From contig JAPKZG010000069.1 of NCBI GenBank assembly GCA_026393895.1, positions 1 through 52,200 on the forward strand: a stretch of 52,200 nt of DNA. The letters are read 5' to 3'. Source of the DNA: Candidatus Aminicenantota bacterium. GTDB lineage: Bacteria; Acidobacteriota; Aminicenantia; Aminicenantales; UBA4085. Position numbers and translations under genes: made by a program. The notes below the pieces were generated by a model. That model saw only the letters and a list, made by a program, of their open reading frames with translations. It searched no databases and was not told the DNA's origin. Shown here in pieces: positions 25,918 through 34,390 of the stretch. How positions within the stretch are numbered: the stretch's first letter is position 1; every line of letters begins with the position of its first letter.

Positions 25918-26982
25918 ATGAAAATCACCGTTCGGCAACTTGCGGATCGCCTAGGATTGGACTTTGAAGGAGACGGCTCGGTCGAAATCACGGGCGTATC
26001 GAGTCTGGACAAGGCCGAGCCGGGGGATCTCGTTTTCTACGCCCAAGCCAAATGGCGCCCTCAACTCGAAGGCACGCGCGCGGCGGCCGGAATACTTCCG
26101 GTCGACGAATCTCGGGACCGGGTCCCGCTGCGGGCGGTTCTTCGGGCGGAAAACCCGCATCTGGCGTTCATCCGGGCGATCGACCTGATCGTTCCCGCCC
26201 GCCGTCCCGCGCCCGGCATCCATCCAACCGCCTGCGTCTCTCCGACCGCGCGCTTGGCCGGGGACGTCTCGGTCGGAGCGATGTCTTTCATAGGCGACGG
26301 GGCGGACATCGGGCCGGGCACCGTCATCTTCCCGCTCGTTTCCATCTACGAGGGCGTCCGCGTCGGCGCGGCCTGCCGCCTTCACTCGGGCGTCTCGCTC
26401 CGCGAGGACGTCCGCCTCGGCGACCGCGTCATCCTGCATAACGGCGTCCAGATCGGCGGCGACGGCTTTGGGTACATCAAAGGCCCCGACGGGACCCACC
26501 TCAAAATCCCCCAGGTCGGGACGGTCGTGATCGAAGACGATGTCGAAATCGGAGCCAATTCGACGGTGGACCGGGCGGCGCTCGGAACCACCGTCATCGG
26601 CCGCGGGACGAAAATCGACAACCTCGTTACGGTCGCCCACAACGTCGAGGTCGGCGAGAACGCGATTCTCGTCGCCCAGGTCGGGATCGGAGGAAGCTCG
26701 AAGATCGGGCGCGGCGCGATTCTCAGCGGGCAGGTCGGAATTCCCGATCATATCGAAGTCGGTGACGGGGTCATCGTCGCCGCCAAAACCGGCGTCACAA
26801 AGAACATCCCGGCCGGTCAAATGGTCGCCGGAATCCCCCATCTCGACATCCGCGACTGGCGCAAGCTCTGGGCCGTCGCCCCCCAGCTCTACGACATCGT
26901 CAAGGATTTCAAAAAAGTGAAAGTTCGGGTCGCCGAGCTTGAGGCCGAACTCGCCCACCTACGGGCCGATTCAACCCGCTGA
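25918..26982 (+). CDS. lpxD: UDP-3-O-acylglucosamine N-acyltransferase LpxD
   Basis: A 354-residue lipid A enzyme that adds the N-linked acyl chain to UDP-3-O-acyl-glucosamine. The N-terminal domain (MKITVRQLADRLGLDFEGDG to about 95) is followed by the beta-helix and the catalytic His in VTVAHNVEVGE. The C-terminal helix KVKVRVAELEAEL is the part that is duplicated downstream of the RAYT gene. A TATAAT at 25895-25900 and a GGGAGG box precede the ATG. The last 11 codons appear altered relative to the downstream copy, probably through the RAYT-linked rearrangement. Confidence 0.93.
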   Translation: MKITVRQLADRLGLDFEGDGSVEITGVSSLDKAEPGDLVFYAQAKWRPQLEGTRAAAGILPVDESRDRVPLRAVLRAENPHLAFIRAIDLIVPARRPAPGIHPTACVSPTARLAGDVSVGAMSFIGDGADIGPGTVIFPLVSIYEGVRVGAACRLHSGVSLREDVRLGDRVILHNGVQIGGDGFGYIKGPDGTHLKIPQVGTVVIEDDVEIGANSTVDRAALGTTVIGRGTKIDNLVTVAHNVEVGENAILVAQVGIGGSSKIGRGAILSGQVGIPDHIEVGDGVIVAAKTGVTKNIPAGQMVAGIPHLDIRDWRKLWAVAPQLYDIVKDFKKVKVRVAELEAELAHLRADSTR

Positions 26983-26992
26983 TTGATTCGGG

Positions 26993-27103
26993 TAATTCGG
27001 GGACAGATTACTCATTTCCCGAATTATTATTTGCTGTAATATGAATCAGTTAGAGAGCATGAGTAATCTGAATTCGGGGGTTGAGTAATCTTTCCCCGAA
27101 TTT
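26993..27103. repeat. long palindromic repeat, copy G (left of RAYT)
   Basis: AATTCGGGGACAGATTACTC...CCCGAATT on the left and GAGTAATCTGAATTCGGGG plus GAGTAATCTTTCCCCGAATT on the right. It begins 10 nt after the lpxD stop and ends about 80 nt before the RAYT start. Confidence 0.85.
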
Positions 27104-27185
27104 TCACTCTCTCTTAACTCGCCCGAATTCCATCTGAGAAAACCGAAGGCGTCCCCGCGTCTTTAGAATATCAGGATTAAATCAT

Positions 27186-27920
27186 ATGCCTCGAATAGCG
27201 CGTGTCGTCGTTCCAAATTGTCCTCACCACATCACAAACCGGGGAAACCGCCGCCAGGCTATTTTTTTCGGCGATGAGGACAAAAAGCTCTATCTCCGCC
27301 TTCTCTTGCGATATGGGGATCTTTTCGGACTCAAGTTCTGGGCGTATTGCTTGATGCACAATCATGTTCATTTAATCGCGGTTCCCCTGAAGTCGGACAG
27401 CATGAACCTGACCATAAGGGAGGCCCACAAGAAATACACGAGTCAGGTCAATCTCCAGATGAATTGGCGGGGTTCTCTCTGGCAGGGGCGATATTACTCA
27501 TTTCCTCTGGAAGACATTCATCTCTATCGGGCGCTTCGCTACGTAGAAAATAATCCGGTTCGGGCCGGAATCGTAAAAATCGCCGAGAACTATCCTTGGT
27601 CAAGCGCATCCTCACACGTTCTCGGAAAACCGGACGACATGCTCTCTCCAGACGGACTCGGGATCCGCGGGAAGGCCTGGCGGGCCTATCTTCGCGAACA
27701 AGAGGAGGAAGAGGAAATCAAGGATATCCGCAATCACATCATGACCGGCCGGCCGCTGGGTGGAGAGGATTTCATCAATCAGTTGGAAAATACCCTGGGA
27801 CGGGAGGTCCGGCCGAAAAAACCGGGACGTAAGAAACATAATGGATCCGAAGACGATTCGGACAACTCCGGAATAGTTCAAGCAATTCGGGGACAGATCA
27901 CTCAATCCCCGAATTCATAA
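27186..27920 (+). CDS. REP-associated tyrosine transposase (RAYT)
   Basis: A 244-residue Y1/HUH single-strand nuclease of the RAYT (TnpA-REP) class. Motifs: ITNRGNRRQAIFF, the HUH pair H60-V-H62 in MHNHVHLIAVP, SLWQGRYYS and Y119 in ALRYVENNPVRAG, the catalytic tyrosine. RAYTs process and disseminate REP-type palindromes rather than moving themselves. Here the gene is bracketed by two copies of the window's repeat, and its last 11 residues (IRGQITQSPNS) are encoded by the downstream copy. The C-terminus before that is basic and Lys-rich. No strong ribosome binding site is seen. Confidence 0.92.
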   Translation: MPRIARVVVPNCPHHITNRGNRRQAIFFGDEDKKLYLRLLLRYGDLFGLKFWAYCLMHNHVHLIAVPLKSDSMNLTIREAHKKYTSQVNLQMNWRGSLWQGRYYSFPLEDIHLYRALRYVENNPVRAGIVKIAENYPWSSASSHVLGKPDDMLSPDGLGIRGKAWRAYLREQEEEEEIKDIRNHIMTGRPLGGEDFINQLENTLGREVRPKKPGRKKHNGSEDDSDNSGIVQAIRGQITQSPNS

Positions 27921-28016
27921 GACATACCTAGCGAACTTATTCATATAAAAGCAATGAATAATTAAGTAAACGAGTGATTTGGGAATTCGGGAAATGGGTA
28001 ACCTGTCCCCGAATTA
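27883..28016. repeat. long palindromic repeat, copy H (right of RAYT)
   Basis: AATTCGGGGACAGATCACTC...CCCCGAATT lies inside the RAYT 3' end; the opposing arm GAATTCGGGAAATGGGTAAC plus CTGTCCCCGAATT ends two bases before the duplicated lpxD tail. Confidence 0.85.
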
Positions 28017-28018
28017 TT

Positions 28019-28081
28019 AAGGATTTCAAAAAACTGAAAGTCCGGGTCGCCGAGCTTGAGGCCACGCTCAAGGATAAATAG
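28019..28081 (+). pseudogene. displaced duplicate of the lpxD 3' end
   Basis: Positions 28019-28063 match 26902-26946 inside lpxD with only two mismatches over 45 nt, and the frame continues to a TAG at 28079-28081, encoding a tail reading KDFKKLKVRVAELEATLKDK. This looks like the original end of lpxD, now separated from the gene by the RAYT module. It overlaps the 3' end of the convergent trxB by 14 nt, which is a natural place for the ancestral lpxD stop. Confidence 0.8.
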
Positions 28082-29027
28082 GGGGCGTGGCCCCTTCAAG
28101 ATATTCGACGACACTCAACGCCGCCGTGACGCCGGTCCCGGCGGCCGTGGCGACCTGGTGCGGGGCGCCCTCGACGACGTCGCCGGCTGCGAAAATCCCG
28201 GGTCGGGAAGCCGCCATGTGTTCGTCGACGCGGATTTCGTTCCAATCGTTGAGGGACAGCAGGCGCTTGACGAAATCGCTTTGCGGGTCCATTCCGACCG
28301 AAATGAAGACTCCCTCCACTTTGACCTCCCGTAGCGACCCATCCCGCGTGTCCCGGAGGACGATGCCCTCGACATGATCGTCCCCGAGGATCCGGTCGAT
28401 GACCGAATTCCATTCGACCGTGATTTTGGGATTGTCGAAAATCCTTTCCTGGAGGATCTTCGCCCCGCGGAGCTTGTCGCGCCGATGGACAAGGCGTACT
28501 CGGGAGGCGAACTTCGTCAGATACACCGCCTCCATGAGGGCCGTGTCTCCGCCGCCGACAACGGCGATCTCCCGATCACGGAAAAAAGCCCCGTCGCACG
28601 TGGCGCAATAAGACACGCCGCGGCCGACCAACCGGCCCTCCTCGGCGAGCCCCAACCGGCGGTATCGGGCGCCGGCAGCGATGATGACCGCCCGGGCCGG
28701 ATAATCGTCTTTCTCCCCGCGGACGACCCACCCCTTCGAGTTGCCCGAATCCGCGTCGGACACGATTTCGCGGGCCTCGTCGGTGACGATCTCCGCCCCG
28801 AAGTGAACGGCCTGTTTTTGGAATCCTTCCATCAACTCAAACGGCGCGACCCCGTCGGGAAATCCGGGATAATTCTCGATCCAGTCGGTGATCAGGATTT
28901 GCCCGCCCGGGATGCCTTTCTCCAAGACGACGGTCGAAAGGCGGGCCCGGCCCGTGTAGATCGCGGCCGACAGCCCGGCCGGGCCGGCTCCGATGATCAC
29001 GACGTCGGACCGCTCGCGGACGCTCAT
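28068..29027 (-). CDS. trxB: thioredoxin reductase
   Basis: A 319-residue flavoprotein using NADPH to reduce thioredoxin. FAD motif VIIGAGPAGLSAAIYTGRA at the N-terminus, redox CATC in YCATCDGAFF, NADPH-binding VVGGGDTALMEA and the C-terminal GIFAAGDVVE motif are all intact. The start ATG overlaps the trxA stop (ATGA), so trxA-trxB are coupled. Longer in-frame extension to 29258 lies inside trxA and is not used. Its final codons run into the displaced lpxD tail. Confidence 0.95.
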   Translation of the reverse strand: MSVRERSDVVIIGAGPAGLSAAIYTGRARLSTVVLEKGIPGGQILITDWIENYPGFPDGVAPFELMEGFQKQAVHFGAEIVTDEAREIVSDADSGNSKGWVVRGEKDDYPARAVIIAAGARYRRLGLAEEGRLVGRGVSYCATCDGAFFRDREIAVVGGGDTALMEAVYLTKFASRVRLVHRRDKLRGAKILQERIFDNPKITVEWNSVIDRILGDDHVEGIVLRDTRDGSLREVKVEGVFISVGMDPQSDFVKRLLSLNDWNEIRVDEHMAASRPGIFAAGDVVEGAPHQVATAAGTGVTAALSVVEYLEGATPPIYP

Positions 29028-29353
29028 GAAAGATGTTTGCTGATCGCCGCGACGATTTTGTCTTTCGAAACGGCGCCGACGATCGATTCCTTCAGATCGC
29101 CGCCCTTGAATAAAAGCAGCGTCGGAATGCCCCGGATGCCGTACTTGGCCGGCGTTTTGGGGCTCGCGTCCACGTCCATCATCCTGACCTTGATCCGGTC
29201 CTTCATCTCGACGGCCAGCGCGTCGACGATGGGGGCGACCATCTTGCAGGGCATGCACCAGACGGCGGAAAAATCGATCAACACCGGAAGTTCGGATTTC
29301 AGGACTTCCGCCTCGAAATCGGCGTCGGTCACGGACGGAACGTTATCAGACAT
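29024..29353 (-). CDS. trxA: thioredoxin
   Basis: A 109-residue thioredoxin fold with active site W32-C-M-P-C36 rather than the canonical WCGPC, and the cis-proline in GIRGIPTLLLF. It supplies reducing equivalents and is recycled by TrxB encoded next to it. A GGAGGAT box 5 nt before the ATG is strong; the start overlaps the stop of the preceding GT5 gene by 8 nt. Confidence 0.93.
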   Translation of the reverse strand: MSDNVPSVTDADFEAEVLKSELPVLIDFSAVWCMPCKMVAPIVDALAVEMKDRIKVRMMDVDASPKTPAKYGIRGIPTLLLFKGGDLKESIVGAVSKDKIVAAISKHLS

Positions 29354-30314
29354 GAGATCCTCCTCTCCGTAATATCATGGCCTGTCGATAGACTTCGGCG
29401 ACTTCCGGGCCCGACGCCGGAGCCTCGAATTTAAACCGCGCGTTCGTGTCTTCTCCTTGTCCGTTCCCGTCTTTTTTTTCTTTCTTGGAAATCTCCCCGG
29501 CCGCCCGCGTCCGCCGGGCCAGAATAGCGGGCAGCTCCGCGCCCGCTGCGCCCGTCCGGACGGCTTCGGCCGACGCTTCGTCGCCGGCACTCAGGGAATC
29601 GGCGAAAAGAAAACCGGCGGCGGTGAAATTGAACCTCCCGGCGGGGGCCAGCCGTTCCGGCGTAAAGAGATCCCAGGAGAGACCGGTCAGGGCGAACGAC
29701 TCGGGCGGGAAATCGCCCTGGGCCGTCGGATTATGAACGGTGAAAACGGAAGCGGTCTTTCGGAAATGGCGCCGGCCGCCGTACTCGGTCCGGAGGAAGA
29801 GGGGAACCAACGCCGTCGGCCAATCGTGGCAATGAATGATATCGGCGCCGATCCGGGCCCGCCACAGGAATTCCAGGGCGGCCCGGCTGAAAAACGTGAA
29901 CCGTTCGTCGTTGTCGAGGTACGGAGCGTTTTCCGATCCGAAAATCCGCTCACGGTCGAAATATTTCGCGTTCTCGATGAAATAAATACGAAAACGGCGG
30001 GCCGGAGGGTCCGGGTCGACCGGGCAATCAACCGGAGAAGCGGGTGAGACGGCCGCCTCCGCTTGATAAACCGACGAGGAGACCTTGTTCGACCCGATGG
30101 GGATGAGGAAACGCTGAAGAACCGGCGAAAACGGAAGCGCCTCGATCGCCGGGCGGCGGTATTTCGGTACGACGAGGGAAACATCGTATCCCAAACGGGA
30201 CAATGATTCCGGAAGCGATTGAATCGCAAGCCCGGAAGTACCGGAGCCGGCAAAGGGGTAGGCCTCAGCGGAAATCAAGACGACGCGCAATTTCTTTCTC
30301 AGGAGAGATTTCAT
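29346..30314 (-). CDS. lone GT5 (glycogen synthase N-terminal) domain protein
   Basis: A 322-residue protein covering only the N-terminal half of glycogen/starch synthase: LRVVLISAEAYPF, DERFTFFSRAALE, DIIHCHDWPTALVPLFL and SVFTVHNPTAQGDF. The C-terminal GT1 half that binds the nucleotide is missing; a Lys/Glu-rich tail (EISKKEKKDGNG) takes its place. The substrate-binding KTGGL motif reads GSGTSGLA (residues 23-30), lacking the key Lys. It is therefore probably not an ordinary glycogen synthase; a regulatory or sugar-binding role is conceivable but not shown. It sits between nadK and trxA. Confidence 0.75.
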   Translation of the reverse strand: MKSLLRKKLRVVLISAEAYPFAGSGTSGLAIQSLPESLSRLGYDVSLVVPKYRRPAIEALPFSPVLQRFLIPIGSNKVSSSVYQAEAAVSPASPVDCPVDPDPPARRFRIYFIENAKYFDRERIFGSENAPYLDNDERFTFFSRAALEFLWRARIGADIIHCHDWPTALVPLFLRTEYGGRRHFRKTASVFTVHNPTAQGDFPPESFALTGLSWDLFTPERLAPAGRFNFTAAGFLFADSLSAGDEASAEAVRTGAAGAELPAILARRTRAAGEISKKEKKDGNGQGEDTNARFKFEAPASGPEVAEVYRQAMILRRGGSHV

Positions 30315-30320
30315 CCTCGT

Positions 30321-30343
30321 GTGTCCGACCTAAGATAAGTCAT
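30321..30343 (+). repeat. 23-nt repeat, copy 1
   Basis: GTGTCCGACCTAAGATAAGT followed by CAT fills the short gap between nadK and the GT5 gene. The same 23 nt occurs inverted at 45960-45982 with two mismatches. Confidence 0.55.
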
Positions 30344-30357
30344 CGCCAAAGGCTTCA

Positions 30358-31203
30358 TCATCCCCACCGGAGCTTCTCCTGGAGCAGGTCGAAATAATTG
30401 CGCTGCGGCGACGTCACCAATTGGAGAACACAATCCGCTTTCCGGATATCGACGATATCGTCGCCGTCCATATCCCCGCCCCGCTGGCCGTCCAAGGTCA
30501 GGTAGACTTCCTCGCCGGGTGTTTTCAACTCGATCCGGATTCGGGAATCCGAGGAAATGACCGTCGGCCGGAACGAAAGGGTATGCGGACAAATCGGCGT
30601 CAGCAGAATCGCCGGAACGTACGGTTGGAGAATCGGTCCCCCGGCCGACAGCGAATACGCCGTGCTTCCGGTCGGGGTCGCCACGACCAGGCCGTCGGCC
30701 CGCAGTTTAGCGATTTCCCGGCCGTCGACCGAGATGACATACTGGATCATCCGGGCCTTGGCCGCCTTGTTAAGGACGACGTCGTTCAAGGTCAATTCGG
30801 TGTTTTTCCGGTAGGTCGACTCGAGCATCATCCGGGGACTGATGACGTCCGTCCGGCCCGAAAGCACGGCGTCCAGAGCGAGGGTCATTTCCGCCAAAGG
30901 AACTTCCGTGAGAAATCCGAGACTCCCCAGATTGACGCCCATGACCGGGACGTTCAAACGAGCGGCGATATGGGCGATGCTGAGAAGCGTCCCGTCTCCA
31001 CCGAGTACCACGACGAGGTCGGATTCGGCAGGGACGCGTTCGCGCGGCAGGCCGTCGGTCCGGCCGATTTTTTCGGCCGCCGCCTGCTCCAAAACGGGTT
31101 TGACCCCTTTGGCCGTGAAATACCCGCGCAGCTTGACGATGACTTCGGCCACGCCGGGCGCGTGGGGTTTGATGACGACGCCGGCCCGTTGAAAAGCCTT
31201 CAT
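30358..31203 (-). CDS. nadK: NAD kinase
   Basis: A 281-residue NAD kinase that makes NADP+ from NAD+ and ATP. The diagnostic GGDGTLL motif appears in VVVLGGDGTLLSIAH, with NLGSLGFLTE, TGSTAYSLSAGGP and LTLDGQRGGD following in order. The ATG at 31201-31203 overlaps the stop of tlyA (ATGA). The open frame extends upstream inside tlyA without support. Confidence 0.94.
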   Translation of the reverse strand: MKAFQRAGVVIKPHAPGVAEVIVKLRGYFTAKGVKPVLEQAAAEKIGRTDGLPRERVPAESDLVVVLGGDGTLLSIAHIAARLNVPVMGVNLGSLGFLTEVPLAEMTLALDAVLSGRTDVISPRMMLESTYRKNTELTLNDVVLNKAAKARMIQYVISVDGREIAKLRADGLVVATPTGSTAYSLSAGGPILQPYVPAILLTPICPHTLSFRPTVISSDSRIRIELKTPGEEVYLTLDGQRGGDMDGDDIVDIRKADCVLQLVTSPQRNYFDLLQEKLRWG

Positions 31204-32114
31204 CCCGGGAACCCTCCATCCGGTTTTTCCGCTCCATCGACGGCCGCGGAAATCCATTCTAACACGCCCTCGGGGAGAGGTTCCAGGCGGGCTTCCCCCC
31301 AGCTCTCCGCCGACCACCCCAGCTCGAATCTTCCAAAAAATTCCTGGTTCCCCTTTTGTCCCCGCGTCTTTAATCGAACGAGACCCGTCAACCGGAATCC
31401 GACCGCCCGGGCGTCCCGGGCGATCCGGGTCAGAACTTCCCGATGGACGCCGGGATCCCGAACTACGCCGCGCTTCCCGACACTGTCCCGGGCCGCCTCA
31501 AACTGCGGCTTGATCAGGGAGAGAAGAACGGGTCCGGATCGCGGCTTCTGCCCGCCGTCACGCGCGTTCTCTCCCTCTCTCCCGCCCTCTTTCCCGTTCC
31601 CCCGCCTGCGCCGCAACACTTCGGCCAGGGCTGGAAATATTTTGAGAATCGAAATGAATGAGACATCCATGACGGCAAGCCGAATCGGTTCGGAAAAATC
31701 TTCCGACTTGATGTTCCGGGCGTTTTTTTCGATCAAAACGACGCGCGGGTCCCGACGCAGGCGGTCGTCGATCTGGCGGGTGGAAACATCCACGGCGTAA
31801 ACCCGCGCCGCCCCCCGCTGGAGCAGGCAGTCCGTGAATCCGCCGGTCGAAGCCCCGATGTCGGCGCACGTCAGGCCCGCGGGCGAAACGCCGAATGCGT
31901 CCAGCGCTTCGGCCAGCTTCAAACCGCCGCGGCCGACAAACGGCGACACCGGTTCAAGTGAAAGGGGGGCGTCCGCCGCCAGCAACTCGCCCGCTTTTTC
32001 AACCCGCCGGCCCGCCGACGCGACCAGGCCCGCCATGATGAGGGCTTGGGCTTTGGCTTGGGAATCCGCCTGGCCGCGTTCCACGAGGAGAAGATCGGCT
32101 CTTGTTTTTTTCAT
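31200..32114 (-). CDS. tlyA: TlyA-type rRNA 2'-O-methyltransferase
   Basis: A 304-residue protein with an N-terminal S4 RNA-binding domain (KTRADLLLVERGQADSQAKA) and an FtsJ-type SAM methyltransferase domain whose motif I is ADIGASTGGFTDCLL. TlyA methylates 2'-OH groups of cytidines in 16S/23S rRNA. The middle contains a Gly/Glu/Arg-rich insertion (about 185-205) not typical of the family. It lies between dxs and nadK, the usual order in many bacteria. Confidence 0.9.
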   Translation of the reverse strand: MKKTRADLLLVERGQADSQAKAQALIMAGLVASAGRRVEKAGELLAADAPLSLEPVSPFVGRGGLKLAEALDAFGVSPAGLTCADIGASTGGFTDCLLQRGAARVYAVDVSTRQIDDRLRRDPRVVLIEKNARNIKSEDFSEPIRLAVMDVSFISILKIFPALAEVLRRRRGNGKEGGREGENARDGGQKPRSGPVLLSLIKPQFEAARDSVGKRGVVRDPGVHREVLTRIARDARAVGFRLTGLVRLKTRGQKGNQEFFGRFELGWSAESWGEARLEPLPEGVLEWISAAVDGAEKPDGGFPG

Positions 32115-32150
32115 CGAACTGCGCGAAAGGATACCGCCCGCCCCAGTTTA

Positions 32151-34067
32151 TCAGGATTTCGTACCGGGCTCCGCCGGGTCGCCCGGACCGCCGAAAAACA
32201 ACCGGAATTGCCCCGCCAATCCCGCCGTGTCGAGCCCATAACGTTCGCGGAGTTGCGCACGTTTTCCGACCGGGAAAATGTCGATCGGAAGTCCGAAACA
32301 TTTGATCCGGACATTGAGGAGCCCATGGCGGTTGAGCAATTCCAAAACGGCGCTGCCGAACCCGCCCGCGAGCACTCCCTCCTCCACTGTGGCGATCGCT
32401 TTTCCGGCCCGAGCGTACCGGAGGATCAATTCCTCGTCGAGCGGTTTGCAGAACTTCGCGTCGACGACGGCGAGGCTGAATCCTCCGCCCGAATCCGCTT
32501 CAGCCCGCTCGGCCGCTTCCAGCGCCGGAAGGACCATGCTCCCGTAGGCCAGCACCAGGTCCGTTCCGGCCTTGAGAGTTTCCGATTTTCCGAGCGGAAC
32601 AGCCCGCCACGTTTGGTCCATCGCCACGCCGACGACCTCGCTCTTGGGGAAACGGATCGCGACCGGACGGTCGTAACCGAACGCGGCTTTCAACATGTGC
32701 CGCATTTCGTTCTCGTCGCGGGGGGCCATGAGAACCATGTTAGGCATATGCCGGAGATAGGCGATGTCGTTGACGCCCTGATGGGTGGGGCCGTCGTCCG
32801 GGACGAGGCCGGCCCGGTCGAGGACGAAAACGACGGGGAGATTCTGGAGGCAGACGTCGTGATAAATCTGATCGTAGGCCCGCTGGAGAAACGTCGAATA
32901 GATGGCACACACCGGCCGCCGGCCGCCGACCGCCAAGCCGGCGGCGAAATTGACGGCATGCTGTTCGGCGATTCCGACGTCGAAAAATTGACCCGGCCGC
33001 CGGGCGGCGTATTCGAGAAGTCCCGTCCCCTCGCACATGGCCGCGGTGATGGCCACGACGCGTTCGTCCTCGCCGGCGATCCGCAGCATGGTGTTCCCGA
33101 AAACCGCCGAATAGGACGGTTTGGCTCCGGGCGTGGTCGGCTCGCCGGATTCGACGTCGAACGGCGGCGCCCCGTGGAAATGTTCGGGGCTGTCCTGGGC
33201 GGGGCTGTAGCCGCGGCCTTTCCGGGTCACGCAATGAATCAGCACCGGGCCGTCGGTTTCCGTCTTGGCCTTTTCAAACACTTCCAGAAGCGAGGGAAGG
33301 CTGTGGCCCTGGACGGGACCGACGTACCGTAATCCGAGCTCCTCAAAAACGAGCCCCGGGAAAAACGTCTTCTTGACCATTTCCTCAAGCGCCCGGGCGG
33401 CCTTGATCATCGGGCCGCCCACGCCGGGAAGCGATTTGAGCAGGGTCTTGGCCTTGTCCTTGACCCGGAGGTAGTGCTGGCCCGATGTCAGATACCCGAG
33501 ATATTTGGAGATGGCCCCGACGCTCTGGGAAATCGACATCTCGTTGTCGTTGAGAACGATGATCAGGGGAATCCGGAGATGGCCGATCTGGTTGAGGGCC
33601 TCCCAGGAAACGCCACCCGTGAGCGAGCCGTCGCCGACCACGGCGATGACCCGGCGGCGTTCTCCGGCCATGTCGCGGGCGACGGCCAGGCCCAGCGCAG
33701 CCGACAGAGCCGTCGAGGCGTGTCCCGTGTTATACGGGTCGTACGGGCTTTCCTCGCGCGAAGGAAAGCCGAGAAGCCCGCCCTGGCGGCGAAGCGTCGA
33801 GAACTTATCCCGACGGCCGGTGACGATTTTATGGGCATACGTTTGATGGCCGACGTCCCAGACGATGAGGTCCCGGGGCGTGTCGAACACCCGGTGGAGG
33901 GCCAGGGTGATTTCGACGACGCCGAGGTTGGAGGACAAATGCCCGCCGTTTCGGGATACGACATCAAGAATCTCGGCCCGGATTTCGACCGCCAGCTTGG
34001 CCAAATCCTCGATGGAAAGCCTTTTCAGATCGGCTGGAATGTTGATCGAATCGAGTATTTTTTTCAT
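32151..34067 (-). CDS. dxs: 1-deoxy-D-xylulose-5-phosphate synthase
   Basis: A 638-residue thiamine-diphosphate enzyme, first step of the MEP isoprenoid pathway (pyruvate plus glyceraldehyde-3-phosphate). The TPP motif VVGDGSLTGGVSWEALN and substrate-site sequences GHQTYAHKI and GIAEQHAVNFAAGLA are complete; length is normal. A TATAAT box (minus strand, 34162-34167) suggests its own promoter with an ~85-nt leader. There is no recognisable Shine-Dalgarno sequence before the ATG. Confidence 0.95.
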   Translation of the reverse strand: MKKILDSINIPADLKRLSIEDLAKLAVEIRAEILDVVSRNGGHLSSNLGVVEITLALHRVFDTPRDLIVWDVGHQTYAHKIVTGRRDKFSTLRRQGGLLGFPSREESPYDPYNTGHASTALSAALGLAVARDMAGERRRVIAVVGDGSLTGGVSWEALNQIGHLRIPLIIVLNDNEMSISQSVGAISKYLGYLTSGQHYLRVKDKAKTLLKSLPGVGGPMIKAARALEEMVKKTFFPGLVFEELGLRYVGPVQGHSLPSLLEVFEKAKTETDGPVLIHCVTRKGRGYSPAQDSPEHFHGAPPFDVESGEPTTPGAKPSYSAVFGNTMLRIAGEDERVVAITAAMCEGTGLLEYAARRPGQFFDVGIAEQHAVNFAAGLAVGGRRPVCAIYSTFLQRAYDQIYHDVCLQNLPVVFVLDRAGLVPDDGPTHQGVNDIAYLRHMPNMVLMAPRDENEMRHMLKAAFGYDRPVAIRFPKSEVVGVAMDQTWRAVPLGKSETLKAGTDLVLAYGSMVLPALEAAERAEADSGGGFSLAVVDAKFCKPLDEELILRYARAGKAIATVEEGVLAGGFGSAVLELLNRHGLLNVRIKCFGLPIDIFPVGKRAQLRERYGLDTAGLAGQFRLFFGGPGDPAEPGTKS

Positions 34068-34390
34068 CGGGAGAAAGGAAAACTAAACAAAGCGTGAAAG
34101 CCGCTTTTGATCGGCCGTCCGGCGGTCATTCCGATACATCTTTTTATCTCCACAAATAATAATTATAACACGAAATCAGATCGGTCGAGGAACAGGCGCC
34201 GCACGGATTCCGGGAATCGCGAATTTCGTCTATTACTATGAAAATAAAAGAATAAAGAGCCGCGTTTCCGAAGATCCACGGATTTAAATCGGTGGAATCT
34301 ATCCTTTACCGACGTTGGAGCGCCGGTCCCCGAAGCGGAATGTTCGCTATCCGCCTACGGAAAATCGTCCATGGAGTTCCGCGAAGGGGA
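34068..34390. other. dxs-xseB gap without gene
   Basis: This 323-nt gap contains the predicted dxs promoter (-10 at 34162-34167) and an AT-rich stretch, but no open frame or recognised RNA. In many bacteria ispA sits here between xseB and dxs; it is absent. A short CCAC/GTGG hairpin around 34278-34297 is the only structure noticed. Confidence 0.5.

Noticed and set aside
13782-28016. Repeats considered as a CRISPR array
   Set aside because: Units are long inverted palindromes scattered between genes at irregular distances, with no uniform spacers and no cas genes.
28068-29258. 396-residue version of thioredoxin reductase
   Set aside because: The extra N-terminal 77 residues are trxA read in another frame; the ATGA-coupled start at 29027 fits the family.
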